A stretch of DNA of 64,000 nucleotides from Wurfbainia villosa (taxonomy: Eukaryota > Streptophyta > Magnoliopsida > Zingiberales > Zingiberaceae): assembly GCA_025175895.1 (NCBI GenBank), contig CM046000.1, forward strand, positions 41,824,720-41,888,719, in the 5' to 3' direction. Within the stretch, counting starts at the first letter, position 1, and the number at the start of each line of letters is the position of its first letter. Under the pieces are notes generated by a model, which saw nothing but the letters and a program-made list of their open reading frames with translations, had not been told where the DNA came from and made no database searches. Both the position numbers and the translations under genes were made by a program. Shown here piece by piece: positions 42,791 through 52,681 of this stretch.

Positions 42791-43060
42791 TCCCTAGATC
42801 CGACGGTTGAGATTAAATCTCTAGATCCGACAGTTGAGATTAAATCTCTAGATCCGACGGTTGAGATTAAATCTCTAGATCCGACGGTTGAGATTAAATC
42901 TCTAGATCCGACGGTGGAGATTAAATCTCTAGATCCGACGGTTGAGATTAAATCTCTAGATCCGACGGTGGAGATTAAATCTCTAGATCCAACGGTTGAG
43001 ATTAAATCTCTAGAACCGACGGTTGAGATTAAAACCCTAGAACCGACGGTGGAGATTAAA
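42791..43060 (+). repeat. 27-bp minisatellite, 10 copies, in U3 of the solo LTR
   Basis: Ten units of 27 bp built on TCTCTAGATCCGACGG and GAGATTAAA end 19 bp upstream of the TATA box. The unit length is a multiple of three and contains no stop, so both strands show long repetitive open frames (SLDPTVEIK repeats on plus, GSRDLISTV on minus) that are not genes. Element B has the unit only once. Confidence 0.93.
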
Positions 43061-43079
43061 ACAACGCTTAAGCCCAACT

Positions 43080-43089
43080 CTATATAAGG
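43080..43089 (+). promoter_or_regulatory. TATA box of the solo LTR
   Basis: CTATATAAGG; the B2 LTR has the same box at 47280-47289, also 19 bp after the 27-bp repeats. Confidence 0.65.
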
Positions 43090-44358
43090 TGGCTTAAGGT
43101 GGGCGGCAAGACGAGAAGTTGGTTGGTTTTGGAGATTAGGGTTTTCCCTATCAATAGCTTGGGCGGCAAGAAACCCTAAGGTGGAAACCCTAGGGAGATT
43201 GGGGTTTTGCTCTTTGGTTGGGCGGCTAGGGTTTGCAAGAAGAGTGGGCGGCAACTATAGGAGAGGAGCTCTTCTTCTTCCTAGGGTGTGGCCGGCTCCT
43301 TCATCTCCTTTCCCTCTACCTTGGTCCGCGCTCAACCTATTCCTCTTCTCCTCTTCTTTCCCTCTTGGCCGGCGGCACAAAGGAGCTAGGGATTGTTCCC
43401 TTGTTCGGTTCCTTGGTTGGCCATCTTGTTCTCTCTATTCTTGGGGCCGGCGGCATCAATCTTTTGTGGATTGGTGGTTGGCTCAATCAAGAAGGGAAGG
43501 AGAGTTCTTCTTTCTTTCGATTGAAGAAGATCTAGGAAGCTTCAACTTGTGGAGGATCTTCGCCCACACGAAGTCTACAAGGAGGCTAGGACATACGATA
43601 GAAGATCGAGAGGTATAAAAGATTTACAAGTTTTATTATTGATATTTGCATGTTCTTATTAATATGATTGTATGTGTTGATTATACATGTTTACATCCAT
43701 ATGTATTTGTATAATCATGGACCCCGAAGATAAACACAACAATCGGCGATCCGTCCGTCGTCTCTTCCACGGCTAACCGACTAGAAGAGCTTGGTTGCTT
43801 GAACAACTAGTTTGTTCAAGCGATCGCTCGAGTCATTAGCATGACGACGAATTGGTTGAGCTTAGGAAACTCATCCCATCCGGATTAGTTTTCATTAGTG
43901 AAGACATGGTAGCCAATGAGCCTCCGAGCAATGCCATCAGATTAATGGGTTGGTTTTAACCTGGAGCATCGGCTTGTTGGACTCTCTCCAAGGTCGATGT
44001 GAAGGGAGGTGAAGTTGGGTGCTATGCATATGATGCATACTTGTTATTGTGTTAACAACCCGATGTATGTGTGAACATTAAATTAGTTGATAGCACATTG
44101 TGATAGTTGCATATACGTGATATGCAATCGATATATTTGATACCTACCATCGTAGTTATGAATGGCTTGTTGGACTCTCTCCAAGGTTGTTCATATCTAT
44201 GTTGGATATCAGCCCATTCAGAGATGGACCTACGATCTCCCGAAGTGATTTTGGGGTTTTTTGAAATTTAAAAAATGAATGGGATTTATAAATGTATGTT
44301 GATGCATTTTAAAATCATTTTCTCATATATGATCGTTTTGTATTTCTAGGTTAATTGA

Positions 44359-45165
44359 TTGATCATGACGTCTTTGAATTTGCGAACTATTTTTGATTCA
44401 AAAAAATTGACTGGGCCTAACATCATGGACTGGCTTAGAAACTTGAGAATTGTTCTCAAGGCGGAAAACCTAGCGTATGTCCTTGAAGAGCCTCTTCCCA
44501 ACAGTCCTAGGGACGATGCAACTCCAGACCAATTGTTGGCCTATCAGAAACTTGTGGCAGATTCTGAACTGGCAAGTTGCATCATGTTAGCTGCGATGGT
44601 ACATGAGCTACAAAAGCAGCATGACCATATGGATGCTAATACCATAGTCTTCCATCTTCATGAGTTGTTTGATGAACAAGCAAGATCCGAAAGGTTCGAA
44701 ATCTCCAGGCTCCTCTTCACCTCTAAGATGCAAGAAGGTTTGTCTGTAGTGCAGTTTGTGCTAAAGATGAATGGGTACATCGAGCGGCTTGCCACCCTCG
44801 AGTTTGTGATGGATCATGAATTAAGTATTGACTTAATTCTGCATTGTTTTCCCAAGAGTTTCTCACAATTTGTTATGAACTATCGAATGAACAAATTAGA
44901 ATCCACTATTCATGAGCTCCTCAATATGCTGAAGACTGTGGAGCCTTCTGTGAAGCATGAGGAGAAGGTGGTTCTGTTAGTTGATTCCTCAAAGAAAGGT
45001 TCTAAGAGGAAGGCAAAGGAACAAAAGATAGGGAAGAACAAGAAGGCTAAGAAGGCAGAACCAGCACAAAAGGGCACTTGCCATCATTGTGGCAAGGAAG
45101 GCCACTAGCGAAGAAACTGCAAGATTTATCTTGAGTCCGTGAAGAAGAAGAAGGCATCCAATGCC
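44359..45165 (+). pseudogene. Gag of element F2
   Basis: The open stretch of 249 residues has FDSKKLTGPNIMDWLRNLRIVLKAENLAYVL, a DUF4219/UBN2 type of copia Gag, and CFPKSFSQFVMNYRMNKLE further on. A Lys-rich stretch leads to a CCHC zinc knuckle in which a TAG replaces the residue after His (CHHCGKEGH-stop-RRNC), most simply a TGG to TAG change. The two upstream Met codons (MIM) are both possible starts. The 400 bp before it (43945-44358) are leader. Confidence 0.88.
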
Positions 45166-46026
45166 CTATCCTCTTCAGGTATCTTCATTATTGATTGTCA
45201 TTCTATTTCCTTAGACACTTGGGTATTGGATACTGGGTGTGGCTCACATATATGTAATGACATATAGGGGCTAAGGAATAGAAGAAGACTCGTCAGAGGG
45301 GAGTCAAATTTGTGAGTTGACAATGGAGCAAAGGTTGCAGCGGTCGCCATCGGAATTTATTTACTGAAGCTCCCTAGTGGACTAGTCTTGGAACTGGACA
45401 ATTGCTATTGTGTTCCTTCTCTAATAAAGAACATTGTTTCTATTTCCTGCTTAAATAGAAATGGTTACCATTTGATGTTTAGTAATAATTGTTGTTATAT
45501 AACTTTGAATGGCATACTTTATGCAACTGAAACTTTGAGCAATGGTATTTATATGTTGGACGTATCCAGTGACATTTTCAATATCGAAGCGAGAAACAAG
45601 CGTGCTCGAAAGGATAATCAATTAGACTCATATATGTGGCATTGTCGTCTTGGCCATGCAAGCAAGAAACGCATGTCCGAATTACACCGATGTAGAATTC
45701 TAGAATCGTTTGAATTGGATTCATACGATACATGCGAATCATGCTTAAAAGGCAAGATGACTAAGTTACCTTATACAGGAAAAGGTGAACGAGTGGGAGA
45801 GTTGCTCGGTCTAATACATACTAATGTATGTGGACCTATGTCAACTCATGTTTTAGGAGGCTATAGCTACTTCATTACCTTAACCGATGATCACTCACGG
45901 TTTTGGTATGTGTTCTTGATGAAACACAAGTCTGAAGCCTTTGAAAGGTTCAAAGAGTTTAGAAATGAAGTAGAGAAACAACATGACAAAAGTATTAGAA
46001 TACTTCGATCGGATCTAGGTGGTGAT
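45166..46026 (+). pseudogene. Protease and N-terminal integrase of element F2
   Basis: DTWVLDTGCGSHICNDI near 45217-45270 is the aspartic protease active site, followed by stops at 45268 and 45318. The open part (45388 on) has the linker CYCVPSLIKNIVSISCL, the HHCC zinc part (WHCRLGHASKKRM, CESCLKGKM) and the start of the integrase core. The first catalytic Asp is Asn (HTNVCGP). The second Asp remains (RSDLGGD), and the gene is cut there by the B2 LTR. H carries the intact form of the same sequence. Confidence 0.87.
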
Positions 46027-48157
46027 TGTTGGAATGTATACTGAAAGCCTAGCTCTTTTTGTATGAACATTTTTATTTTGAAATAAGAATCACATGATCA
46101 TTGTTTGAACTTTATATTTATTATATGTGTGCATATTGTCTAATACTTTACATTGTAGATAACATGGTGCTTGGTGTGGCACAGAAGATCATGTTATCAG
46201 TCCCTTGTAGAATATAAGTAGAGGCTCACAACCAAGATGGTTTTGGACAAACCATTGGCATGGTTGTAGTGTAGCTTGGTATGGTTTTGTCTTGAACATA
46301 GAGTTACACTAGTACACTTAGGTGTATTGAGCAGGACCGACATAAAGGTGATTCAATTTATTGCTGACTACATAATTGAATCGAACCTCGGATATTATGT
46401 TGTACATGCTCTTAATCCCGATATAATAACGGGCACATGTACTTAGTATTTATTTCTTTGATTTACCAAAGGGTGAGATTTATATGGATTAAATCAATAT
46501 GCCTGGTAAGTTGGGAAATGATATTATTTACATGGTGTGCCATTGATTATAGGAGGAAACCATGTCCTATATATTAGGTTGATGATGTCCCCTTGAGGAG
46601 CTCATAAGGTTCATCATGTAAACCCTGCAGGTTGACTTAGTCAATATGATGATAAGGTTGAGGGGTACTACTCGAGGAGTTAGATGTTAATTGATTGATG
46701 GTCAGTAAATCAATTAATTGATGGACATTCGATATCTTAAACACGGGGAGATGGATGTACAAATAATGTATGGAGCCCATATTAATTTTTGGGGGTTGGT
46801 GAGGTAATTCAATGATGATCCTCTAGTGGAATGGAACATCATTGATGGATCAAGTTTGTGTGGTTTCGATCCTTCGGGTGGCCAAGATCCAACTCCTCCT
46901 CATGGTCCCTATCGTAGCCTAATATAAACTTCATGAAGCCTAGATCAAATGATGGAAAACAAATCCCTAGATCCGACGGTGGAGATTAAATCTTTAGATC
47001 CAACGGTTGAGATTAAATCTCTAGATCCGACGGTTGAGATTAAATCCCTAGATCCGACGGTGGAGGTTAAATCTCTAGATCCGATGGTTGAGATTAAATC
47101 TCTAGATCCGACGGTTGAGATTAAATCCTTAGATCCGATGGTGGAGATTAAATCTCTAGATCCGACGGTTGAGATTAAATCTCTAGAACCGATGGTTGAG
47201 ATTAAAACCCTAGAACCGACGGTTGAGATTAAAACCCTAGAACCGATGGTGGAGATTAAAACAAGGCTTAAGACCAACTCTATATAAGGTGGCTTAAGGT
47301 GGGGGGCAAGGTAAGAAGTTGGTTTGTTTTGGAGATTAGGGTTTTTCCTATCAATAGCTTGGGCGGCAAGAAACCCTAAGGAGGAAACCCTAATTAGATT
47401 AGGGTTTGGCTCTTTGGTTGGGCGGCTAGGGTTTGCAAGAAGGGGGGTGGCAACTATAGGAGAGGAGCTCTTCTTCTTCATAGGGTGTGTCCGGCTCCTT
47501 CATCTCCTTTCCCTCTACCTTGGTCGGCGCTCAACCTATTTCTCCTCTCCTCTTCTTTTCCTCTTGGCCAGCGGCACGAAGGAGCTAGGGATTGTTCCCT
47601 TGTTCGGTTCCTTGGTTGGTCATCTTGTTCTCTCTATTCTTGTGGCCGGCGGCATCAATCCTTTGTGGATTGGTGGTTGGCTCAAGCAAGAAGGGAAGGA
47701 GAGTTCTTCTTTCTTTCGATTGAAGAAGATCTAGGAAGCTGTAACTTGTGGAGGATCTTCGCCCACACGAAGTCTACAAGGAGGTTAGGACATACGATAG
47801 AAGATCAAGTGGTATAAAAGTTTTAAAAGTTTTATTATTGATCTTTGCATGTTCTTGTTAATATGTTTGTATGTGTTGATTATACATGTCTACATCCATA
47901 TGTATTTGTATAATCATGGACCCCGAAGATAAACACAAAAACTGGCGATCCGTCCGTCGTCTCTTTCGCGGCTAACCGACTAGAAGAGCTTGGTTGCTTG
48001 AACAACTAGTTTGTTCAAGCAATTGCTCAAGTTGTTAGCACGACGACGAATTAGTTGAGCTTAGGGAACTCATCTCATCCGGATTAGTTTTCATTAGTGA
48101 AAATTTTAATCCGGGGACATGGGAGCCGATGAGCCTCTGAGCACAATGCGGGCATCA
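46027..48157 (+). repeat. 5' LTR of element B2
   Basis: The 2,131-bp LTR starts TGTTGGAATGTATACTGAAAG and ends GGGCATCA. It is nearly collinear with the solo LTR at 41855-43939. TATA is at 47280-47289. Open frames at 47324-47817 and their antisense partners fall in R/U5 and also occur, with differences, in the solo LTR. They are not called as genes. Confidence 0.9.
46964..47260 (+). repeat. 27-bp minisatellite, 11 copies, in U3 of the B2 LTR
   Basis: This array of eleven 27-bp units is of the same type as in the solo LTR but has one more copy. It ends 19 bp upstream of TATA. Units vary by GATCCGACGG, GATCCGATGG and GAACCGATGG changes. Confidence 0.93.
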
Positions 48158-48160
48158 AAT

Positions 48161-48173
48161 TGGTATTAGAGTC
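48161..48173 (+). promoter_or_regulatory. Degraded primer-binding site of element B2
   Basis: TGGTATTAGAGTC differs from TGGTATCAGAGCC by two C-to-T changes, at the expected position three bases after the LTR. Confidence 0.8.
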
Positions 48174-49222
48174 ATGGTTTTCGGTTTTGTGTGTTTGGAT
48201 TCGGTTACTTTCATGCACTTATCATATATTGTGTATGCCGGATGATAGTAGGATGTGCGTAGCATAACTTTTTGGTTGCAGGCATAAGTTCTAACTATTA
48301 TGGCTATATATGTGTGTATGTGATTGCATGTGTGTGTGATTGTATATTATTTGAATTCTCAGGGTTGAGGAGGCTAAATTAGTATTTAATTTTTGTAATT
48401 GAATACGACATTGTTTAGCCACTCATTTTAGTTTACTTTCGATCTAGATTATTTGTACACTCCTTCGTGGAGTATAGGATCGATGGATGTAAATTAAAAT
48501 AGTTTGTCTAGGCTCGGATCTCTTTGGTGACTTATGCACGGACAAAAGGTGGAGCGGACAAGGTGGCGACACGACGGGACGCATATTGGAAAACAATGCC
48601 ATAATAGTTGGGAAAATTCTGATTTTTTCCATATTTATTGCTGATTTGTTTTATATGCATGTTGTGTGTGCTTGAAAATTCCTCACTGTCAATTTACTAA
48701 GTGGGAGAGGGACATTTTAATTAATTCCCGTGGCCTCCATTACAATTTGACATGTGATGCAACAAACTTGCGCGTCGGCTCTGAGTGCCTTCCTCCCCAT
48801 CGGATGAGTTTGTTTGCGGATCACTAGGTCAAATAATGGTTATAGGAAATTATTTAGGAGCGTGTGTACTTCCCCATCGGTAAGGCACATAATCCGAAAT
48901 AATTCCCTTAGTATCGTGTAATGGTGCACACTTAGATGCAAATAAAAAGTATCCTCCCCATCGGAGTCACTGCTTTTATTTATAGGGCCAAAGAGGAACC
49001 AACTATTAATTTTATTTGTCAAAAAGTAAGGTTGACAAGATAATAAAATTAAAGGGTTAAACCTCCTCTTACAAATGTAAAATTCGTATACGTCCACACT
49101 ATCGTGGCATGCGATATTCTCGGTGTTTTGAGGTGTTGGTTGATTTCGAAATTTTATTGTTTGGGGAATCAATAATATTTGAAATCTAATATTTTGATCA
49201 TTGTGATTCTTAGGTTTTTCAA
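48174..49222 (+). other. Leader of element B2
   Basis: About 1.05 kb with no supported gene, aligned with the B leader (18606-19653). Open frames on the minus strand at 48444-48632 and 48840-49172 are shadows of this non-coding sequence. Confidence 0.65.
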
Positions 49223-50070
49223 ATGGCTTTCAACCCACTTGCTGTGATATTAAAAAAAAATAAACTTACCGGAACAAATTATATTGATTAGAAAAGAAAT
49301 TTGGATATTGTCTTAACTACAGAGGAGTACAAATGTGTACTCTTCGAGGTCTGTCCTCCTAAGCCCACCGATGACTGATGAAAAGGAGAAAGAAAGTTAT
49401 AAGAAATGGATCAAGGCAGATGAGATGACGCGGTGTTACATTTTGGCATCTATGTCAAATATGCTGCAATATCAGCATCAGGCCATGGCCACGGCTTATG
49501 ACATGATGTTCAATCTCAAGGAACTTTTCGGACATCAGAGTAGGGCGGCTAGATAGGAGGCTATGAGGAACTTGATGACGACCACCATGATCGAGGGAAC
49601 ACCCGTCAGGGACCATGTTCTCAAGATGATGGCTCATCTTAATGAGATGGAAGTCCTCGGAGCTGAGATCGATGGGGAAACCCAGGTCGATATCATTCTC
49701 CAGTCTCTGCCTAGGAGTTTTGAGCAGTTCCGCCTCAACTACAACATGAACAAGAGGTTGTATTCGTTGGCGGAGCTTCTGACAGAACTCCAGGCGGCAG
49801 AGGGGTTTTTTCGTCAAAGTGCTCAAGCCATGGTTGCTCAGAAGGTTTCTACTTCTAAACCGAAAGGGAAGAAGAAGAAGAAGCAAGGTGGAGCAAAGAA
49901 AGTGGCAGTAGGACCTCAGGCAGGAGTGAAGAAGCCTAAAGGCAAGTGCTTCACTTGCAAGCAGACTGGACATTGGAAGGCGGATTGTCCTCGCCGAAAG
50001 AACAAAGGTATATCTTCTTGTTTAGTTGTTGAAACATGTTTAGCGGTGTTATCTACCAGTACCAGGTTTG
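49223..50070 (+). pseudogene. Gag of element B2, truncated by H
   Basis: The ATG at 49223 opens MAFNPLAVILKKNKLTG, parallel to Gag of B. A TAG replaces Trp after NYID, a frame break follows near 49370, and another TAG near 49553. The later part (49563 on) is open: SLPRSFEQFRLNYNMNKRLYSLAEL, a basic KPKGKKKKKQ stretch and a good CCHC zinc knuckle (CFTCKQTGHWKADC near 49948-49990). It is cut just before the protease by the LTR of H. Confidence 0.87.
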
Positions 50071-52292
50071 TGTTGGGTTTCCGGCACCGCGGCGTGTGTG
50101 TGTTCGATCATGTTTCGTAAACATGAGCACAGCGGAAGCAATAAAAATAATAAATACTCCTATTTATTACAACACACACAACACACGCATGCTATTACAA
50201 CAAGTGTAGACATAACCGTAAATTAAAATTGCAATAAAAGGAAATTAAACTACGTTATACCTTCCGTATGACGTGTAGCGAGAACGGCATCAACCGGAAC
50301 AATCCTCGTAAGAATCGTCTCTATCCGTATCCACGCCGAGCTCCTCGGGACGACTTCGCTAAGTCACGAGCTTCGTCTTCGTACGGGTTACTAGCCTCGT
50401 GTTGAAGATGACGTGATCGAGAGATGATCACGATCCGAATCCAAATTCGGATCCAAAACGAGTTCTCAAAACTCGCTTCTCCGGAGAGGTATTTGTCAAC
50501 CGTTTGACGAATCCATCGTCCTCCACCTCAGAGGATTACCGGAGATCAAATCCCCGGTATGTTAGCCGCTGTCGGAGCACTAACCGTCGTCCAAACGACG
50601 CTCCGACGAGAGGAGGAGAAGCTGTCCAGAAAACTGGACAGCTTGGTGGAGGAGTAGGCGCCGGCCAAAACAAGGAGAGAAAAGCCTCACCTTGATGCCA
50701 AACCTATAGGAGATCACCGGAGGGTCGCCGGAGGTTCACCGGCTGGAGCTTGGACGCCAGCAAGGGTCTTGGATGGCGGCACAAAGCTGGGCGGCGGCAG
50801 CTTTAGGGTTGGCGCCGAAAACTCCAACAATTGAGGTGGGCGGCAACTCTAAGAGGCTAGGGTTTTTGGATGATTAGGGTTTAACAATCCCTTAAGCCCA
50901 CTTTTATAGAGAACTAATTCTCTTAATGGTTAATGGATCATATCCATAAAGCCCGTTAACCCGCTCCATTAAGATAAGTTAAAATAAACCAAACCATGAT
51001 GGTTTATTTTAAGTTAAAACGAACCGAACCAACTTTTGGTTCATTCGTTTAAAATAAACCAAACCCTTTGGTTTATTCTTATCCATTGGATTAGAACCAA
51101 ACCATTTTGGTCCATCCATTTCGTCTTCATAAGACGCTGCCCATCCACGCTTCCATTGCGACTGAAACGATTTCATGCTCGCTTTATGTTTGGTCCAACC
51201 AAACCTAGTTTCTCTCGGTCTGAGAATCCAATTCTCAAGCTCGTTTTAAATCCTTTGGATTACACTCGTTGTGCGTGTGACCAAATAGGTTCTCGGTTTA
51301 TGTTGGCCGTCTATAATTAACCATTAATTATAGAACGATCATGAGTGGCACCTAGTAGTACATCATGATCCCCAATTAACCAAAAGATCAGCGGTTGATC
51401 CGAGAACTATTTCGAAACCCTTCAAGATGGCTCGAATGAATCGTGCCCCATTCCTTCACTCATCTTATACCCACTTGGTTCGGGACATGGTCTATTGTGT
51501 CCGGTCCCACTAGGCGACTACGTACACCTAGCCCAAGTATCATTTCCTCGTCCTCACATTCTAGTTACTCCACATGTATCGAAGAGTACCTTACTCTAAA
51601 CATGTAATGCTTTGGCCAAAGACTTTAGTAACAATCCGACGAGAGGCCATGGGTATACATCTCCTCGCAAGGAGTGGTGAATCCTTTATAGGCTATTCAA
51701 ACACCTTCGATCACTTGACTTATACCCAATCATCCCGGGTCCACATCTCCTTAGAGATGTTTGCTTAAGATGTCAAAGCATAAGTCTCCATGATCAAGAT
51801 GACTTGAATACCGCAAGTCAAAGGAACATCGCACTTAAGCCACAGTAAGAACTTCATTGACATATCTATATATGCAGAGAACCATATGAAGTCTTACGGC
51901 TGGTCACTCCAATGAACTAGTTACCATAACTAGCATCCACGATTAACTCCGGACATCACTATGTCTCCAGCCAGTGAGAATCAGCTGCTTGGATACACCA
52001 AGGAGTATACCTCATGCTAGTCTCAACAGAATTGATGGTGTCCAGATCCATCAATTCATCGACTAGGGATAATTCCGATACATCACAATTACACATGTAG
52101 AGATACTCACTAGTTGTGATCCAATCACAAATTCTCTCATGCTGTGAATCGTATCGTGGACATTCATAAATGAGTTTAAGATCCAATCAAATACATTAAA
52201 CATGTATACTCAAATAGTGAATCTTCATTTATCATATAAATGGTTCATACATAAGGCGATTGCCTTAGGACATCTCTCATATATTACTAACA
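50071..52292 (-). repeat. 3' LTR of element H
   Basis: The 2,222-bp LTR starts TGTTAGTAATATATGAGAG at 52292 and ends GGAAACCCAACA at 50071, an inverted match of the F2 LTR. TATA is at 50901-50910 (TCTATAAAAG on minus). Confidence 0.92.
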
Positions 52293-52306
52293 GACTCCCA
52301 CTTGGC
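52293..52306 (-). promoter_or_regulatory. Polypurine tract of element H
   Basis: The minus strand reads GCCAAGTGGGAGTC immediately before the LTR start. Confidence 0.85.
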
Positions 52307-52681
52307 CTAATGCCAATCGCTACGGTATCCAATACCATAAGCACCAACATGACCCTCAAACTTACTTTGAGGTAATGCTTTAGTCAAAGGATCCGCTAAG
52401 TTCCTTTCAAAGGAATTTTTTTCGATTTGTATTTCGCTCCTACGATGATCTCTCGATAAGATGATAGCGGCAAGCACATGTTTGGATCGTTGATGAGACC
52501 TTGGCTCTTTCGCGCGAATTGCTCCATTGTTGTCGCATGAGACCGGTATTGCTTCAACAATGGCCGGAATCACACCAAGTTCATGAGCGAACTCTTGATC
52601 CAAACCGCTTCTTTGCTGAAGTGCAATATATTCTGCCTCGGTGGTAGAATCCTCTGATCTCTTGTTTGGAACTTTTCCAAC
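52307..52681 (-). pseudogene. RNase H of element H, degraded
   Basis: The stretch 52307-52603 has AIPVSCDNNGAI, KEPRSHQRSKHV and NLADPLTKALPQSKFEGH, and just upstream STTEAEYIALQQ is readable in another frame near 52625-52650. Small deletions break the frame at least twice between the pol stop at 52682 and this piece. The acidic residues are still recognisable. Confidence 0.83.

Larger units (their letters stand above)
41855..43939 (+). repeat. Solo LTR of the B family in the F2 leader
   Basis: The 2,085-bp LTR begins TATTGGAATGTATACTGAAAG (first G mutated from TGTTGG) and ends GCCATCA. GATTA stands on both sides (41850-41854 and 43940-43944). It has no primer-binding site, purine tract or coding region, so it is a solo LTR left by recombination between two LTRs. 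It matches the B2 5' LTR closely. TATA is at 43080-43089. Confidence 0.92.
38804..46026 (+). mobile_element. Copia element F2, left part (5' LTR to integrase)
   Basis: F2 has its 5' LTR at 38804-40983, primer-binding site, a long leader holding a solo LTR (41855-43939), gag, protease and the first half of integrase. It is cut at 46026 by B2. Its LTR and its integrase match H, which lies in the opposite orientation at 50071-55377. The left flank CTTGA (38799-38803) should reappear right of its 3' LTR, beyond the window. Confidence 0.85.
46027..50070 (+). mobile_element. Copia element B2, left part (5' LTR and gag)
   Basis: The 5' LTR (46027-48157), a degraded primer-binding site, leader and gag up to the zinc knuckle are present. 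The element is cut at 50071 by H, and its pol and 3' LTR must lie right of the window. The left flank GTGAT (46022-46026) is the expected target-site duplication. It is the same family as B, in the opposite orientation, with longer LTRs because of internal repeats. Confidence 0.85.

Noticed and set aside
42791..43060. Evenly spaced short repeats as a CRISPR array
   Set aside because: Units are directly adjacent with no unique spacers, and the DNA is plant nuclear.
42736..43254. Long repetitive open frames on both strands (SLDPTVEIK repeats on plus, GSRDLISTV repeats on minus)
   Set aside because: They come from the 27-bp minisatellite, whose length is a multiple of three and which lacks stops in these frames. 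They lie in LTR U3, and both strands are equally open.
43181..43618. Overlapping open frames after the TATA box of the solo LTR, also at 47324-47817
   Set aside because: They fall in R/U5 and occur in two overlapping frames at once. No domain or codon signal is seen.
46945..47481. Same type of repetitive frames in the B2 LTR
   Set aside because: Same minisatellite; no sign of a coding function.
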